A DNA stretch of 64,000 nucleotides, from positions 43,019 to 107,018 of the forward strand of contig QANT01007790.1 of NCBI GenBank assembly GCA_003254885.1, written 5' to 3'. The stretch comes from Purshia tridentata (taxonomy: Eukaryota > Streptophyta > Magnoliopsida > Rosales > Rosaceae). Every line of letters begins with the position of its first letter. Within the stretch, counting starts at the first letter, position 1. The position numbers were made by a program, and so were the translations under genes. Shown in pieces: positions 36,695-49,649 of the stretch. The notes under the pieces were generated by a model. It did no database searches, was not told where the DNA came from, and saw only the letters and a program-made list of their open reading frames with translations.

Positions 36695-37792
36695 ATGTCG
36701 TGGAAGCAGTACGTCGACGAGCACTTGATGTGCGATATCGACGGCAACCGCCTCACCTCCGCAGCAATCATCGGGCAAGACGGCACCGTTTGGTCTCAGA
36801 GCGCCACTTTCCCTCAGGTTCGTTCAGTCCCTTTCTTTCAGAATCTGTAGTTAAAGTTCCAGATTTACTTCATCTACTGGATCCTGATCGTATATGTAGC
36901 TTTATTTGCTAACAGGTTTGGTCAATTTGTGTGTGATCTGATCAACGACATGCATATGATTTTTTTAAGCTAAAAATCAAGTAGATTAAGTTCAATAGAA
37001 GTGTTTTTGTGGTTATTGATCTGAGAATCGGAGTAATCGGCTCATGATTTGAATCCGATACTTGATTGGTTTATTTTCACTTAGAACAAATTGCTTGGTT
37101 TCTTATGTGTGCGATTGTTGTTGTATAATCTATATATGCTTGTTTTCTTGCTGAATTTGTTGTTCACCAGCGTTATTGGGTTGGTTGGTGTTGTAGTTTA
37201 AGCCTGAAGAAATAGCTGCCATTTTGAAAGATTTCGAGGAACCCGGGACGCTTGCCCCAACTGGCTTATTCCTTGGTGGGACCAAGTATATGGTGATCCA
37301 AGGTGAACCAGGTGCTGTGATTCGAGGAAAGAAGGTGATGTTTTAGCATTCTTCTATATCACAAAGTTTACCCATGTAATGCATTTAGATAATGCCATAA
37401 TTATGTGCTTAATTCAGAAAGGGTATATCATAGAGAAGTGCTCTGTCCAGTGACTGCATATTTTTTTAGCTCATGGTCATTTTGTGTCAAAAAGTAGTGA
37501 CTGGGGTTCGCGGTGGTGGAGAAACTCGGTGATGAATAAGAAAACACTAAAGATTTGAGCTGAATTTGGAAGCATATCATGCTGCTTCTAGTGATAGATG
37601 TTTGACTGTTTATGACTCTTATGTATTTCTATTGACTTAGTGTGTCTGATGTATCAGGGCTCTGGTGGCATTACTATTAAGAAGACCAATCAAGCCTTGC
37701 TCATTGGTATATACGATGAGCCTATGACTCCAGGGCAGTGCAACATGGTTGTCGAAAGGCTTGGCGATTACCTTGTTGAGCAGGGGCTGTAA
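36695..37792 (+). CDS. Profilin
   Basis: Three exons (36695-36817, 37197-37334, 37658-37792) join to 131 residues, the normal plant profilin length. The start [17 protein letters not shown], the central [19 protein letters not shown] and the end [16 protein letters not shown] are diagnostic, and the three-exon layout is that of plant profilin genes. Profilin binds actin monomers, poly-proline and phosphoinositides, and controls actin polymerisation. The sequence closely resembles Rosaceae fruit profilins of the Pru p 4/Mal d 4 allergen class, which is the main taxonomic hint in the window. The reading is complete and shows no lesion. Confidence 0.97.
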
Positions 37793-38642
37793 TTGCTCTG
37801 GTATGAACCCCCCTAATTTGTGGTTTTCTTTCATGGTTTCCTTGTGAGGGAACTTGCATTAACTGAAATTAACATTGCTTTTTTCTTTTCTTTTCTGAGT
37901 ACAGTTACTATTTGAAGTTATGGCGTAATTGGTGTGAGAACAAAGTTGTTGCTGCTTGGAATATGATGGATATATGTATGAACCATCGATCTTTGCATTC
38001 TGGGACCTCTGATGTGGATTGTCTTTGTGAATTTTACAATTTTTTTTCCTGAGTTAACTTATTTTATTCCCTTGCCTGGAAAGAATATATAATTGGAGTT
38101 GTCATCTATTGGATGCCTAGAATCAAAAGGTTATGTAGTTTTGTTCTATAAAGAAAACGAGTTGGTTGAAAGACATAAAACGGTTTGCTTAGCCGTCTTC
38201 CTTTTCACTTTCTGGCCGAAGATATTAACGGAAATTATATATTTTGACATAAATTGACGAGCGGAAAATGGAGTGCCAAAAGTATTCCTGGCTAATTTTT
38301 CTAAGTTGGCCAAATTTGGAGGAACTTTTGTATGTAAGCAAGTAACAGTTCATAACATGGCCTCGTTCTACAAAAGTGAGATTCTGAGAGGGAAGTAGTG
38401 ATCATCACGTTAAATAATCTTCTCATAATTTAGTTTTCAGAGTAAAATTGAAAAAAACAATTTCAAAAAAAATTGGGGTCTGCCTACATAATAGGGTTCT
38501 CGTTTAGAGGCAGAGGCAGCAATGAAACTGGTAATCCAGCAGTGTTCTTTGCAGTTTTCCTTTACATTTAATTATGCAAAGAATTCGAATTTTATATTGG
38601 AGAAGCTTGGGACTAACGTGGGCTGGGGCTTCTGAGTACTTA
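37793..38642. other. Convergent spacer between profilin and the PPR gene
   Basis: It should contain both 3' UTRs. Apart from T-rich and A-rich runs nothing further is recognised. Confidence 0.55.
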
Positions 38643-40523
38643 CTACCAGTAGTCATTACAAGAACACTTTCCATTTTTGAAATGATGGAAGCGGCTGCGG
38701 TCTCGCACAATAATCTCTCGCTGAACGATCTTAGAGATTATCTTTGTTGCATCATGACAGTCGTTGCAAACTCTCAAATTCTTCACAATCCGAATTGTAG
38801 TTCCTGGACTGGTGCTAATGAGCCCAAATGCAATGGCCAGCTTCTCACTATGAACCGATAAAGCATCCTCTTTCTCTTCTTCATCTATATTATGGAGAAC
38901 CAGATCTGTCTTTGGCTTGTACCCAGCTAGCTTCATTTTCCTCCTTAGTTCTCTAATCATTGAGTATATCTTGTCCAACTGAGGATGCGATAGGTCTCCC
39001 ATGAAGAACTCATGAACTATGTTGCCCACCTCCATCCAACTACAGCCAGGTGTTTTCGTTACGCCTTTATCTCGCATCCTCAACCTACACTTTGCTGCAT
39101 CATCCAGCCTACCCGTTGAAGTGTATACATTGGCAAGATAAACATAGCTTCCAGAGTGGTCGGAATCTAGTTCAAGAATGCGCTGGACGACACGTTCTCC
39201 TCTCTCTGTATCCTTGTAAATCCAACAACCCCCGAGCAATGCACCCCAGACTATAACATTGGGCTTCATAGGCATTGAGTTGATCAATTCCTCTGCTTTA
39301 ACAAGACGACCAGCGCGGCTGAGAAGATCAACCACGCACCCAAAATGTTCAATCTTGGGAAGGATCCCATATGCTTTGTCCATCATATGGAAATACTCAA
39401 GCCCCTTATCAACCAAGCCAGCATGAGTACATGCTGTCAATAACCCCATAAAAGTAATATCATTTGGCTTCACATAATGTTCAATCATTTTACCAAAACA
39501 CCCAAAAGCTTCATCAGCATGACCATGCATAGCCAACCCAGTTATGATAATACTCCAAGATATCACATCTCTCTCATGCATCTTATTGAAAACCAGCCTA
39601 GCCTCAGTTATGCAGCCACACTTGGCATACATATCAGCTAATGCATTACCCAAAAACAGACCCAACTCCATCCCGCTCTGTCTTATAAACTTATCAATCC
39701 ACTTCCCCAAGTCAAGCGCACCAAGATGAGCACAAGAAGACAACACACTAACAAGCGTAACATCATTTGGCGCCAAGCCACATTGTTGCATTTGCCTAAA
39801 CAACTCAATAGCCTCAGTATACTTCTCATTCTGTGCATATCCAGCAATCATCGCATTCCAAGCAACCACATTCCTCTCCGGCATCTCATTGAAAAGCCGC
39901 CGAGCTTCCCCCAATTGGCCTGCCTTCGAATATGCGCTGATCATAGTCGACCAAGAAAACAAAGTCTTCTCTACCATGCCGTCAAACACCCACCTGGCTT
40001 TATCCACATACCCACTCGAGCAATACCCAGAAACCAAAGTGTTCCACGAAACAACATCTCTAACACCCATCTCATCGAACAGCTTCTGGGCAACCTCAAA
40101 ACAACCCACCTTGAAATACATATCGGTAAGCGAGTTTCTAACAAACAAATTCGACTCACACCCATATTTAGTAACAAAGCAGTGAACTTTCTCTCCCTCA
40201 GTCACTTGGGCAAGGCCAGCGCAGGCCTTCAGTACCGAAGTGAAGGTGTACTCGTCTGGCTTTGGAGCATGTGGCGAACCCAACTGACAATTGAAGTAAT
40301 AAATGGTATGTTGCCAGTCATTGTTTTGAGCAAAGGCTTTGAGGAGGGCATTGTGGGCGAAGATGTTCGGGCTCGTGAGGTAGTGGTTGAAAATGAGCGC
40401 CACGTGACGATTGTTGGCGAAGCTGGCGCAGACGCCGATGAGCTTGACGGCAATGAGGTTCGGGTCGATGGAGGGGATTGGGTTGGTGATGGCTTGGGCT
40501 TGGATTTGGTAGAGGTGGCGCAT
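38643..40523 (-). CDS. Pentatricopeptide repeat protein, PLS-DYW class
   Basis: Single-exon frame of 626 residues. From about residue 75 it consists of PPR motifs in the P-L-S pattern (for example DVVSWNTLVSGYCSSG, NVVAWNAMIAGYAQNEKYTEA, DVISWSIIITGLAMHGHADEA), then E motifs and a C-terminal DYW domain of about 95 residues. The DYW domain has the cytidine-deaminase-like HSEK motif (His558), CxxCH (Cys586, Cys589) and ends in DYW. Such proteins edit C to U at specific sites in chloroplast or mitochondrial RNA. The first 25 residues are not a clear transit peptide, so the compartment cannot be called. The target and the Arabidopsis orthologue are not recognised. Absence of introns is normal for the family. 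Confidence 0.95.
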   Translation of the reverse strand: MRHLYQIQAQAITNPIPSIDPNLIAVKLIGVCASFANNRHVALIFNHYLTSPNIFAHNALLKAFAQNNDWQHTIYYFNCQLGSPHAPKPDEYTFTSVLKACAGLAQVTEGEKVHCFVTKYGCESNLFVRNSLTDMYFKVGCFEVAQKLFDEMGVRDVVSWNTLVSGYCSSGYVDKARWVFDGMVEKTLFSWSTMISAYSKAGQLGEARRLFNEMPERNVVAWNAMIAGYAQNEKYTEAIELFRQMQQCGLAPNDVTLVSVLSSCAHLGALDLGKWIDKFIRQSGMELGLFLGNALADMYAKCGCITEARLVFNKMHERDVISWSIIITGLAMHGHADEAFGCFGKMIEHYVKPNDITFMGLLTACTHAGLVDKGLEYFHMMDKAYGILPKIEHFGCVVDLLSRAGRLVKAEELINSMPMKPNVIVWGALLGGCWIYKDTERGERVVQRILELDSDHSGSYVYLANVYTSTGRLDDAAKCRLRMRDKGVTKTPGCSWMEVGNIVHEFFMGDLSHPQLDKIYSMIRELRRKMKLAGYKPKTDLVLHNIDEEEKEDALSVHSEKLAIAFGLISTSPGTTIRIVKNLRVCNDCHDATKIISKIVQREIIVRDRSRFHHFKNGKCSCNDYW

Positions 40524-40861
40524 AGTAAGGTGGGTGGTGCATCTTAGGAGGAGGTGAGTGAGCTTGGGGTGGTTGTGCGGGTAAAGAAGAGCCAGGGTGG
40601 GTTCGAGCGAATCGCTGACTCGGTTACCCTGCGCGCTGCATTAGTCAAATAAATCATTCCAACTACGTATTATCCCACTTTACTAATTAATTAACTAGGA
40701 TAAAAAATAAATAAATATTATAGAAAGCGAGCGAAAGTTATTTGAGGAAAAGAAAAACGTGGCAGTCACAGAGGAAGCGGCGCAGACAGACACACTCCTC
40801 CGATTTACTAGATATAAAAAACTGAAGCACGGCTCTCTCTCCCTCTCTGATTAATCGAAGA

Positions 40862-42333
40862 ATGGGAATTCCATCAGAAATGAGAGACATGTGGCCCAAC
40901 CATAGAAAAGCTTTCGTGATTCCTTCGCCAGCTGAAGACCAAAAGATCTTAAGAGCCAAACACTGCACCCAAGGTTAGGTTTCATTATCTTAATTAATCC
41001 TTCATTTAACTTTAATCACTTCTCTTCCGTTCTAATAATTTCATCCTCGATCAGCTTGGGTTTGATCGGAGTATCTGTTTGATTTTAATTTGATTGATTA
41101 ACTAATTGTTTTGTGTTGATTTGACCTTCCTGTTTGGTTTCTGTGAATCGGTAACATTTGGAAATTTTTGTTTGATTTTAGCTGAAATCGTAAATTTATT
41201 TTAAAATGAAAATTTTCTCGTCAAACTTTGCTCAGAGATCAATTAGGCTGTCAATTTTTTGTAGTTGCTTTGTTAATTGTTCATGTTTGATTGAGTGGAA
41301 TTTCAATGTGATAAGGAATTCATGTGGCAATGGCTAATGTCAGTTAGCGTTTTCATAATTTGCAGAGGGTGTTCGTGAAGGATTCAAGGCCGGTTTGGTT
41401 GCGGGTGCTGTCACTGCTGTGCCTACAGTATGTGTTGTTCTGACTCAAAATAACATTTTTGTTTTAGAATTTTATTTCTTCGTTAGAAATTGGCAGTTTG
41501 TATAACTATGAATTGAACAAACCTGAATCCTAGTATTTGTTTCCTACTTTCTGCTACTGTATGTTTGTTTCATGCTATTGTGGGTTATCTTCTTGAATTT
41601 GTTGGTATTACCTTCATAGTTGATTGGAACATGATTAACTGAACATGTATGGATTTGATGTCCATTTGAGATCCATTTTCGAGTGAACTTGAAAATGGAG
41701 TGCAAATAAATTGCTATGTCGTCTGCGAGATTGCTGAGCATATAGCTCACAAGTATTCTAGACTATCATGTTGGAGGCTGAGCCTTGATGCAGACTTGCT
41801 CCAAACTTGGTGTTCGCTAATTTGAGTTGCAGAAATAGCTTCTCTGGAAACACGAGCATGGCTGTGTGTAGGTCTAGCCCTCTCCAGATTTTGCATTGAG
41901 AGCCTTGTGCGCTTTGTTTTATTCTTTTTTTCTTTTGCATACTCTATTTTTGTTTTCGTGAATTGAAGGCAGATCTTGCCATCTTGGTTTCATTGTTTGA
42001 TGATTACTGTTTACTTCTCTTCATATTCCCAGTTGGTTGCTGTTCGTGTGCTGCCTTGGGCAAAGCATAACCTCAATTATACTGCTCAAGCACTCATCAT
42101 ATCAGCTGGTACGATTTAAATTTTTTGTTTTTCAGCAAAGAGATTCTAGTTATGGGAAAATTTATGATATATAACCCATGAAGAAGTTTTTCTTAGCCAT
42201 GGAAAACTTAACGTGTATCATTACTTGATGAACAGCAACAATTGCTGCGTACTTCATCACTGCTGATAAGACTATCTTAGAGTGTGCAAGAAGAAATGCC
42301 CAGTTGCAACATACCTTGAGACGCCAGCCTTGA
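40862..42333 (+). CDS. Early nodulin-93 (ENOD93)-like protein
   Basis: Four exons (40862-40973, 41366-41427, 42033-42108, 42236-42333) join to 115 residues. The MGIPSEMRD start, the AEDQKILRAKHCTQEG block, LPWAKHNLNYTAQALIISA and ADKTILECARRN are the ENOD93 family signatures. Two hydrophobic segments (FKAGLVAGAVTAVPTLVAV and AQALIISAATIAAYFI) predict a small two-helix membrane protein. Family members were found in nodules but occur in non-legumes and are linked to mitochondria and nitrogen response; the molecular role is not settled. The gene is divergent from the PPR gene at 38643-40523, with about 340 bp between starts. Confidence 0.92.
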
Positions 42334-43293
42334 TATCATGCAACTGTAACTCAGAAGTCAGAACGGTATGAATACCACTCAATGCCTTGTCATGGCACAT
42401 TATGGTGTGCCTAGTTCTACTGCGCAGATGGGCCTGTTTTGTGTATGATACTGTAATTTCCCTTCCTCTTTTTCTTTTAATTGGCCAAGGAAGAACAGTA
42501 CCTTCGTTACTAATGCTGGGGTTCAAAACTGTGAAATCATTTTGTGGCCATATTTGCATTGCAAAAGATTTACATAGTTTTCAGTTTGTTACTGAATAAA
42601 CTATAATCATGCCAAAAGTCTGTAGATCTTGTCAATTAATGTTTATATTTTTCGTAAAATACTTGCTATTTGCCATCTTCTGGGTTAAAATATCAACTTC
42701 TTATTTGAATACAAAGGATATGATGATAAACTCATTTTTTTCCCCTTTATGTACTAATCTATCTATTCAGAAGAAGAAGCCTCCTCTCTTTTTAATGGCA
42801 TATAAGTTATATAACTATACAAGTTAAATATGTGAGCTCATATGTCATGTCATTATGGGCCAGCTCATATATATGACAATGTAGATGTAGACTTGTAATA
42901 AGAGAAATAGACATATGATGATATATACACTGGAAATTTCAGATAAATATATTTACAACGAATCTCGTTTCTTTATTGTTTGTCAACTGGAATTCATTTC
43001 AAAACCCCATAGGGAAAACAGGCCAAGCCGACAGAGAGAGCCAAGGACCCAGAGAGGGAGAGAAAACAAGCCCAAACAGTGCAAGAACCAACCCATAAGC
43101 CTAACAGACAAGGAAACTAAGAACAGACGAGCGGATAAAAGTAGAGATACACCCAAACTGAAGTGAATATAGACCCCGATAACAAGATCTACTGATCTAG
43201 GGTCAAGAAACACCACGAATCTCCTTACAAATGACAATTTCCAGCAGTTGTTTTTGACCGACAATAATGGAGCTGAAGACTCTGCACTGAAGC
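42334..43293. other. Convergent spacer between ENOD93-like and YbeY-HAD copy A
   Basis: It holds the ENOD93-like 3' UTR and probably the 3' UTR of copy A. The short open frames at 42915-43297 on both strands are not gene-like. Confidence 0.5.
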
Positions 43294-46200
43294 TCAAAAT
43301 GCATACCGGTAGATTGCATCAGCTGCACCATCTTCGTCATTGCTTGCACCAATTACATCAGCCACAGCTTTTGTTTTCGCTGATCCATTACTAAGAGCAA
43401 CGCCCAAAGAAGCCAGCTCAAGCATCTCAACATCATTTTCTCCATCCCCGATGGCCATGATCTGAAGAATTAAGTCATCAGAATCAAACAGGAACAAAAT
43501 CATAAATAAGATGAGAAATGGGCTAAAACAACGAGACAGGAGAATGACTATGTTGGCCCTTACATCCTCTGGAGTGGCTCCCAAATGATCAAGCAACATC
43601 TTTACTCCAACCCCTTTTGTGATTCCTGAGGGAAGAATTTCAAGCTGTGCTGGCACAGCTTCAACAACTGTGGCACGACCTTTAGTTGCTTCTGACCAGT
43701 ATGGCCTCAAAGTATTATTCACTCCCTCCACAGTGTCCATGAAGAGCAGTTTCTGTATATCCATACGGGTACGTCATGAACGAAAAGCAACAAGAAAAAA
43801 AATATATGTTAATTTAATCATGTTGTTACAGTTGAGAGTTGAGACCAAGTGGTATGAATTAAGAGAGGCTAAACTGAATGCCCCTTAGAAGAAACTTCAA
43901 ATTCCCACAAGTATCGAATGAATCTAGAGGAGAAAGACCTCTGTATTACAAGGTGCATGCACTCGTTGTCTCTATCTCTTCACACATAATGTGAAAGAGA
44001 GATAAGTGTATATATTTGTTACATGAAAGTTTTATTCATCAAAAGAAACCGAGCAAATTAAGTCCTAAGTTACAACTAATAAGCAAAGCTAAATGCAATT
44101 AGTACCATACCTGTACGTCAGCAGCAGCCATGAGATGCTCAACTGAAGGCATGATCTCCACCTGCAAATATGTATCCCTTGTAAAACATATAAAACAAAG
44201 AGGGAAAGGGAGGGGGGAATCTCAGGCAATAACAGAGTATTTACGAGCACAATGAAACGTTAATCTTTGGCACCTTTGGCTCATGATATGTATTATGTAG
44301 TGAGTCAACCATGGGGTGATCAAATAGAGCTAAGCAACGATCCTTGCTGAATGCAATAAGAGGAACCTTGTGCTCCCAAGAGTAGAGACATGCCTGCACA
44401 TAAAGACCCATATCGTATTTTGTTCGATCACATTTACGATAAAACATTGCAATTCTTGCCTCTTAAAGGTGTTACCTCTCTGCAGACATTTGGATCTAAA
44501 TTCTTTCTAAAGATATTCTGACCTGCCCTACCATATACAAGCAGTCCCTGGAATCAAGTAGAGGCAGACAATAAGGACAAAATGTACCGAGGCTGAAACA
44601 AGAAATGGTTCTTGGGTATATAAAAGTGAAACTTGCTAAGGAGAAGAGATAAACCTGCAAGAAGATTCCAGGAGAAAATTCTGAAACAATGCCGTGTTTT
44701 CCTGCTAAATCTACCATCTTAAAAATGTTCGTCACAGCTGTACGAGTCTGTTCCAAAGAATTGTCAACATTTAGAAGATTTTTCAATCAGCACTATAAAG
44801 AAGTAATACTAGAGCAACAGTAAAACATAAGAATAACAGAGTTGTTAAAACAGAGTAATCAAAGTAAGTAAAATTTATACTGGCCATTGGCCAAGATATA
44901 TAAAATCACAATTCGAGTGTGTGTCCTGAGCTCCTGATAATGAATAAAAAAAGATTTTCTTACTTTTCCGGTGGCTATCACTATTTTCACACCCCTTGAT
45001 GAGGCTTCTTTGAGAGCCTTGGCAGTTGTTGGACTAATTAAACTTTTGCTGTTGAGAAGGGTGCCTTGTGTATCAAAAAAACAAATACAAAACAATTATT
45101 ATATGCTAAAAAAAAAACAACGCAATTCACTCATAAGAAGACATTAAGCCGAATTTACCATCCATATCACAGAAAATATATTTGAACTTTGGTTTATAAA
45201 ATCGAAGGCTGCCTTCTCTCTTCTTCTCTTTTGACAATTTGCCTGTGAAAAAATCTCACTAAAAACTTAAATAAGCAAATAATAGCTACAGATTGAATGC
45301 AGAATTTAACCGATTAACAAATTAAAATAAGATCAAAAGAAAGGATGTGAAACTGAAAAATGATAAAATTACCATTTGGATTCTCCTCGAGGGATTTTGC
45401 ATGGGTTTTGGCATCATATGCACTCTGAATCAACCCTTTCCCCTTCCACCCAAGACTCTTTAAAAGAAGCTCACCCTGCTTTTCGCTAATCTCATGATCA
45501 AATCCTAATAGACGTAACAATCCATGTACCTGCAGGGAGGTTCAGTCATTTTTTCAGAATGAGAATGGTTCAGTTATTTTTATTGCTAAAAATACACATT
45601 TTCTTGAATATGTCTTTATTTTTTGTTACGGAATTGAACTTTAGATCTAGTTTAATCCTAACATTTACCCGACCCCGCCACCTTGGGTTAACCCCAAGGG
45701 CTGAATATGCCTTTTTACTTATAATGGCTATGTGTTTAAACATATTATTACACAATAATATTCATCTCGATATCAACAAAAATCATGGGTGCTAAAGAAA
45801 GAAAGAAAAAAACACATTCAATCAGCATGATCTGACATATAAAGGATGACAAAATTCATGTCACCAAATTAAGCAACATATAAACAAACTTGGAAATATC
45901 TTAAAACCAACCATCAGAATGCGTATCTGGTCAAGAAGCGTGTGACCTCTTTCTTCTGCTTGCCTTGCCGCTGTCTCAACAGAAATCACAACGTCACCCA
46001 ACATCAGCTGCAAAAAACCATATATATGAAACGCCGTCAAGCATTTATGTCATTACGAAAACAAAGAAACAAAGAAACAAAGAAGAAAGCGATCGAGCAA
46101 GTACAATGGGGAGCTTAAGATCCTTGACATGTTGTGACAATGACAGAACGTCAGTAGCATGGTCCTCTCCTCTTCGTTCTTTATTGAGTTTTCTGATAGA

Positions 46201-46734
46201 CTCGTCGTTGCAGAGAACAACCGAAAGCTCCACGCTCTCAAATCCACCAACACCGCTTATGGCAATGTTCCTTGTTTTATACGCTGATTTCATTGCCATC
46301 GGAACATTTAGACGAAGCAACTCTGCAATACTCTGCATATGGTTTTTAAAAATATTTCATTATTACATTATAATTAACAAACCTTCATACAAAGTTACAA
46401 ACACGAGCTCGAGAGTTACCAAGATTTCAGGATCGTCAGGCAAAGCTTGTTCGATGGAGACGCTGACATTGAGCTCGAGCTCCTTCTGCTCCTTGCCTTG
46501 TGTGGCTGGCTGCGTCGACGACACCGTCCGGTAGTCTCTCTGCACTGCGTAGATTCTCCCGGCAGTACCATTCCGTTCGTCTCCGAACAGAGCGAGGAAT
46601 CTCCGCGAATCGGAGAAGTCGAAACGGTTCGTTTTGGGGAGGGAGAGTACATTCGGGGAAGAAGGAAATGATGTGGTGGTGTTTCTGTTGGGAATGGCGG
46701 TGAGGGATGTTGCGGTTGCTGCGTAACGCGCCAT
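43294..46734 (-). CDS. YbeY-HAD fusion protein, copy A (YbeY metal motif damaged)
   Basis: Twelve exons join to 557 residues: 46420-46734, 46105-46332, 45912-46007, 45373-45529, 45159-45242, 44964-45064, 44655-44747, 44476-44547, 44274-44393, 44111-44161, 43564-43752, 43294-43461. Residues 1-90 look like a plastid transit peptide, about 95-265 form a YbeY domain (rRNA-processing endoribonuclease), and 280-557 a Cof-type HAD phosphatase. HAD motif I is intact (CDMDGT, Asp291/Asp293), as is motif IV (GDGEND, Asp508/Asp512). The Arabidopsis counterpart is At2g25870, chloroplast YbeY. The YbeY zinc motif should read H-x3-H-x5-H. Here it is His215-Arg219-His225 because of a CGT codon where copy B has CAT. 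The copy also lacks 8 residues in exon 46105-46332 and has Trp to Arg in the NKE(W)R block. YbeY activity is therefore doubtful. Confidence 0.9.
45615..45715 (-). mobile_element. Degenerate tRNA-derived SINE in an intron of copy A
   Basis: Read on the minus strand it starts GCCCTTGGGGTTAACCCAAG, has an A-box-like region and a decayed B box, and ends in GTAACAAAAAA. It matches the better-preserved copy at 55415-55517. Confidence 0.6.
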
Positions 46735-47974
46735 TTGAGTGGTGGAGGGGATGAGGAGGAGCGTGTGTAGAGAGACGGAGGAGCATGCGGACCTTTTTAT
46801 AGCTCCCGAGGCTGAGGGAGAAGAAATTTTGAGTGGTAACGTGGTTGGTTGGTTTGTTTGTTTGTTTGTTCGTTGCTTTGCACTTTGTGAATGACAAAGC
46901 GACACTAACGTGAGCTTTTTTCCTTTTCGTAATTTCTTTTCTTTTTTCGTAAATTTTTATGCTTCTACTTTCGTGCACCAAAACAACAATGGTGAAAATG
47001 GCTTTAATTAGTAATTACCAAACAAAATCAAAGCTTCCAAAACAGAGACTTCAAATATGTTCTCATTAACTCCATTCCCTCCATCTCTTATCTGCCAACT
47101 CTTTTCCTTCTTTCTAGCTATCTTCTATATGTGTCAACACACGTCTCAATCTCTATTTCTTCTCTCTTCACATTGCATATTATACAGATGATTTTTGATC
47201 TTTATATATTGACAGGTTTATCTTTTCATTGATTTATTTCCCCATAAAAATTGATATAGCCAAGCATCAATCAGTCAATGTCCTTCATCCCTGGCAAAAA
47301 AAAAAGTCAATGTCCTTCATGTGTTATTTTCTAATATTTTCTTTAAATTTTAATTATGATTTTATAAATTTGAGGTAAAATATATATGAGTAGCTTTCTG
47401 ATCGAATGACAAATTGACAGTAACTTTAGGTTTCTACTTTGATGCGCGCCAAAGAAAGGGGAGCAATGCCTTTTCCAAAATTTACATATTTGAACGTGTA
47501 TGGCTTTCATATTTTCATGGGTCAATTAACTGTTTGCTCGACACCCATTAATTGCCTTCTTATGCTCCCTAACAACAATGTTACATGTACCTATCACGAT
47601 ACAAATTTTGTATCCGAAACTCAAGCATAATGGTCCTGCCATCCCTAATCATAGGGTAGGAATCCAAAATGTTGGTTGAATATAATATGATCTATTTGGG
47701 TTTAGCTTTGGAGAAATTATTATATATGTATAATTGTAACACTGCTACATACATAATGTAATTAATCTACATGTTATAATATGGATGAATGGTATAATAC
47801 TATACCTTAAAAGTATAATTTTGTCGTCCACCCATATTGTAACACATGAATTACCATGTGACCCTTGTTATGGTTAAATTGATTGAAGTTGCAATTGGTA
47901 CTTTTTTAACTTCTTATATAAAATAATGTTTTCGCCCACTTAACTTTCTATCGTTCAAAGTTGTTAGGATTCGT

Positions 47975-48070
47975 GAATTGGTGTTTGCCTAGGTAGCCGA
48001 GGACAAAAGCTTCTCCCTATACACTCGGGTTCAGATCCTCTCCCTTCTCCTGTAATGAAAAAAAAAAAGT
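47975..48070 (+). mobile_element. tRNA-derived SINE-like insertion
   Basis: A TAGCCGAGGA block resembles a tRNA A box. GGTTCAGATCC (about 48028-48038) fits the polymerase III B box (GGTTCNANNCC), and the piece ends in an 11-A run. A related, weaker piece is at about 48255-48345, with AGATAGCTCAAGTGGGTAAA. tRNA genes are excluded because no cloverleaf can be formed. Confidence 0.5.
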
Positions 48071-49649
48071 TGTTAGAAATTCTAAATTTAGATTTCAAAT
48101 AATATTATAATATTTTATTAATTCATATATGAATTCATTTTAAAGTTCATTTATTTACAACAAATAAAATATTAACAAGTATATTATTGACACATGATTC
48201 TAACATTATTCTTTTCTATTTAAATTTAAATATAAATTATAAACATGTTTACATAGATAGCTCAAGTGGGTAAAAGCATTTTTTCCCTACACTTGAAGAT
48301 CCAAAGTTAGAATCTCCTCTCTTCCAACTTCATTTAATAAAAGGTTTAACAAATCGGTAAATATATCATATCTTTATATTATATTATAGCAAAATCATAA
48401 TAATATAAGGGTAATGTTAGCCAAAAAGAATAATATATCGCAATGTAAAAGTTGGTGTTTCATCTACTACATTTTATATACTTGTATAAACAACGACAGC
48501 GAAAAATTTGCATTCATAATACATTGACATTTTGACAAGCTTCTCATTTGCATATTGGATTAAATATTATTGATCCCATATACCCAACTGTCCACGTGTT
48601 TGAAACGTGGTAGGAGACTACGAGCTACGAGCCTCTAAGCTATTTAATTTATTGTGTTCAACCTTTTTGTGTTGGTCAGCTATTTTAGATCGAACTGCAC
48701 CACGAGTGGAAAATTCCAAAGGACACTAAACAGCTTTAATATCTTCAAGACCTTTTTAATACTTTACCGACATGAATTTTACATCCATTTGGACTGGACC
48801 ACTTAAAAAATAATTTGTGACGATATAACATCTGAATTAAATTGTTTTTGCAATGCATCACTTGAGCATGTTTTTGTTTTAAAATCTGCTAAAAAAAGCC
48901 ATATGTTGTGTACCTACTCTTATTTACAGTAAATTTTTCATCATTTTATGTCCAATGCACCAATTTTGACACTTGGTTTTGGCATGTATCCCTCCCTAAT
49001 GCACTGTAAGAGATAGCCGCCAAAACTAGTGTATTGGGTACAAAATGACCAAAATAGTCCTATAAAAGGGGGCACCTGCATGACATATGACTCTTTTTAA
49101 AGGATGTGTAGATGGAAACATGCTCAGGTGGTACATTACAAAAAAAAATTTAATTCAAGTGGTACATTGTCATAATATTTTAGGTAATAAAATATAAATG
49201 GGTACAAAGTTCAGATCGATAAAGTATATAAAAAAGACTATTTTAAAAGGCATTTGTAGAGTTAAAATTTGAATATTGAATGAATTATTGATCCAGCATT
49301 TTGGCCTCTAATTATTGAGCGTGTCTTTGTCTCCAAAGTGATGGGGATGACGTATCTACACTCTATAGAAGAAATTTCTTATACCTGATGAGGTGGCACC
49401 GTCTAATTAGCGATTCGTTTTTGTGATTCGTGCTACGTATATATTATGGCAGACCGCCTCCAGAGCTTCATATCTGCTTTACCAGCTCCATGATCTGCGA
49501 TCTGTATTCTCCAATCAGGTCCGTGATTCGTGTTTGGTGTTTCTTGGTCACCTCCGTGATCTGTGCTTTGCAATTTTTAAACACCTTGTAATCCTGGAAC
49601 TGCTTTGCTAATCTCCGGTCATATCGAGCAGAAATTATTTGTTTGTGTT

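Noticed and set aside
39726-40547. 273-codon open frame antisense to the PPR gene
   Set aside because: It lies wholly opposite the coding PPR exon, its composition is that of a shadow frame, and no domain is recognisable.
46436-46981. 181-codon minus-strand frame over the first exon of YbeY-HAD copy A
   Set aside because: It overlaps the real exon 46420-46734 in another frame and has no family resemblance.
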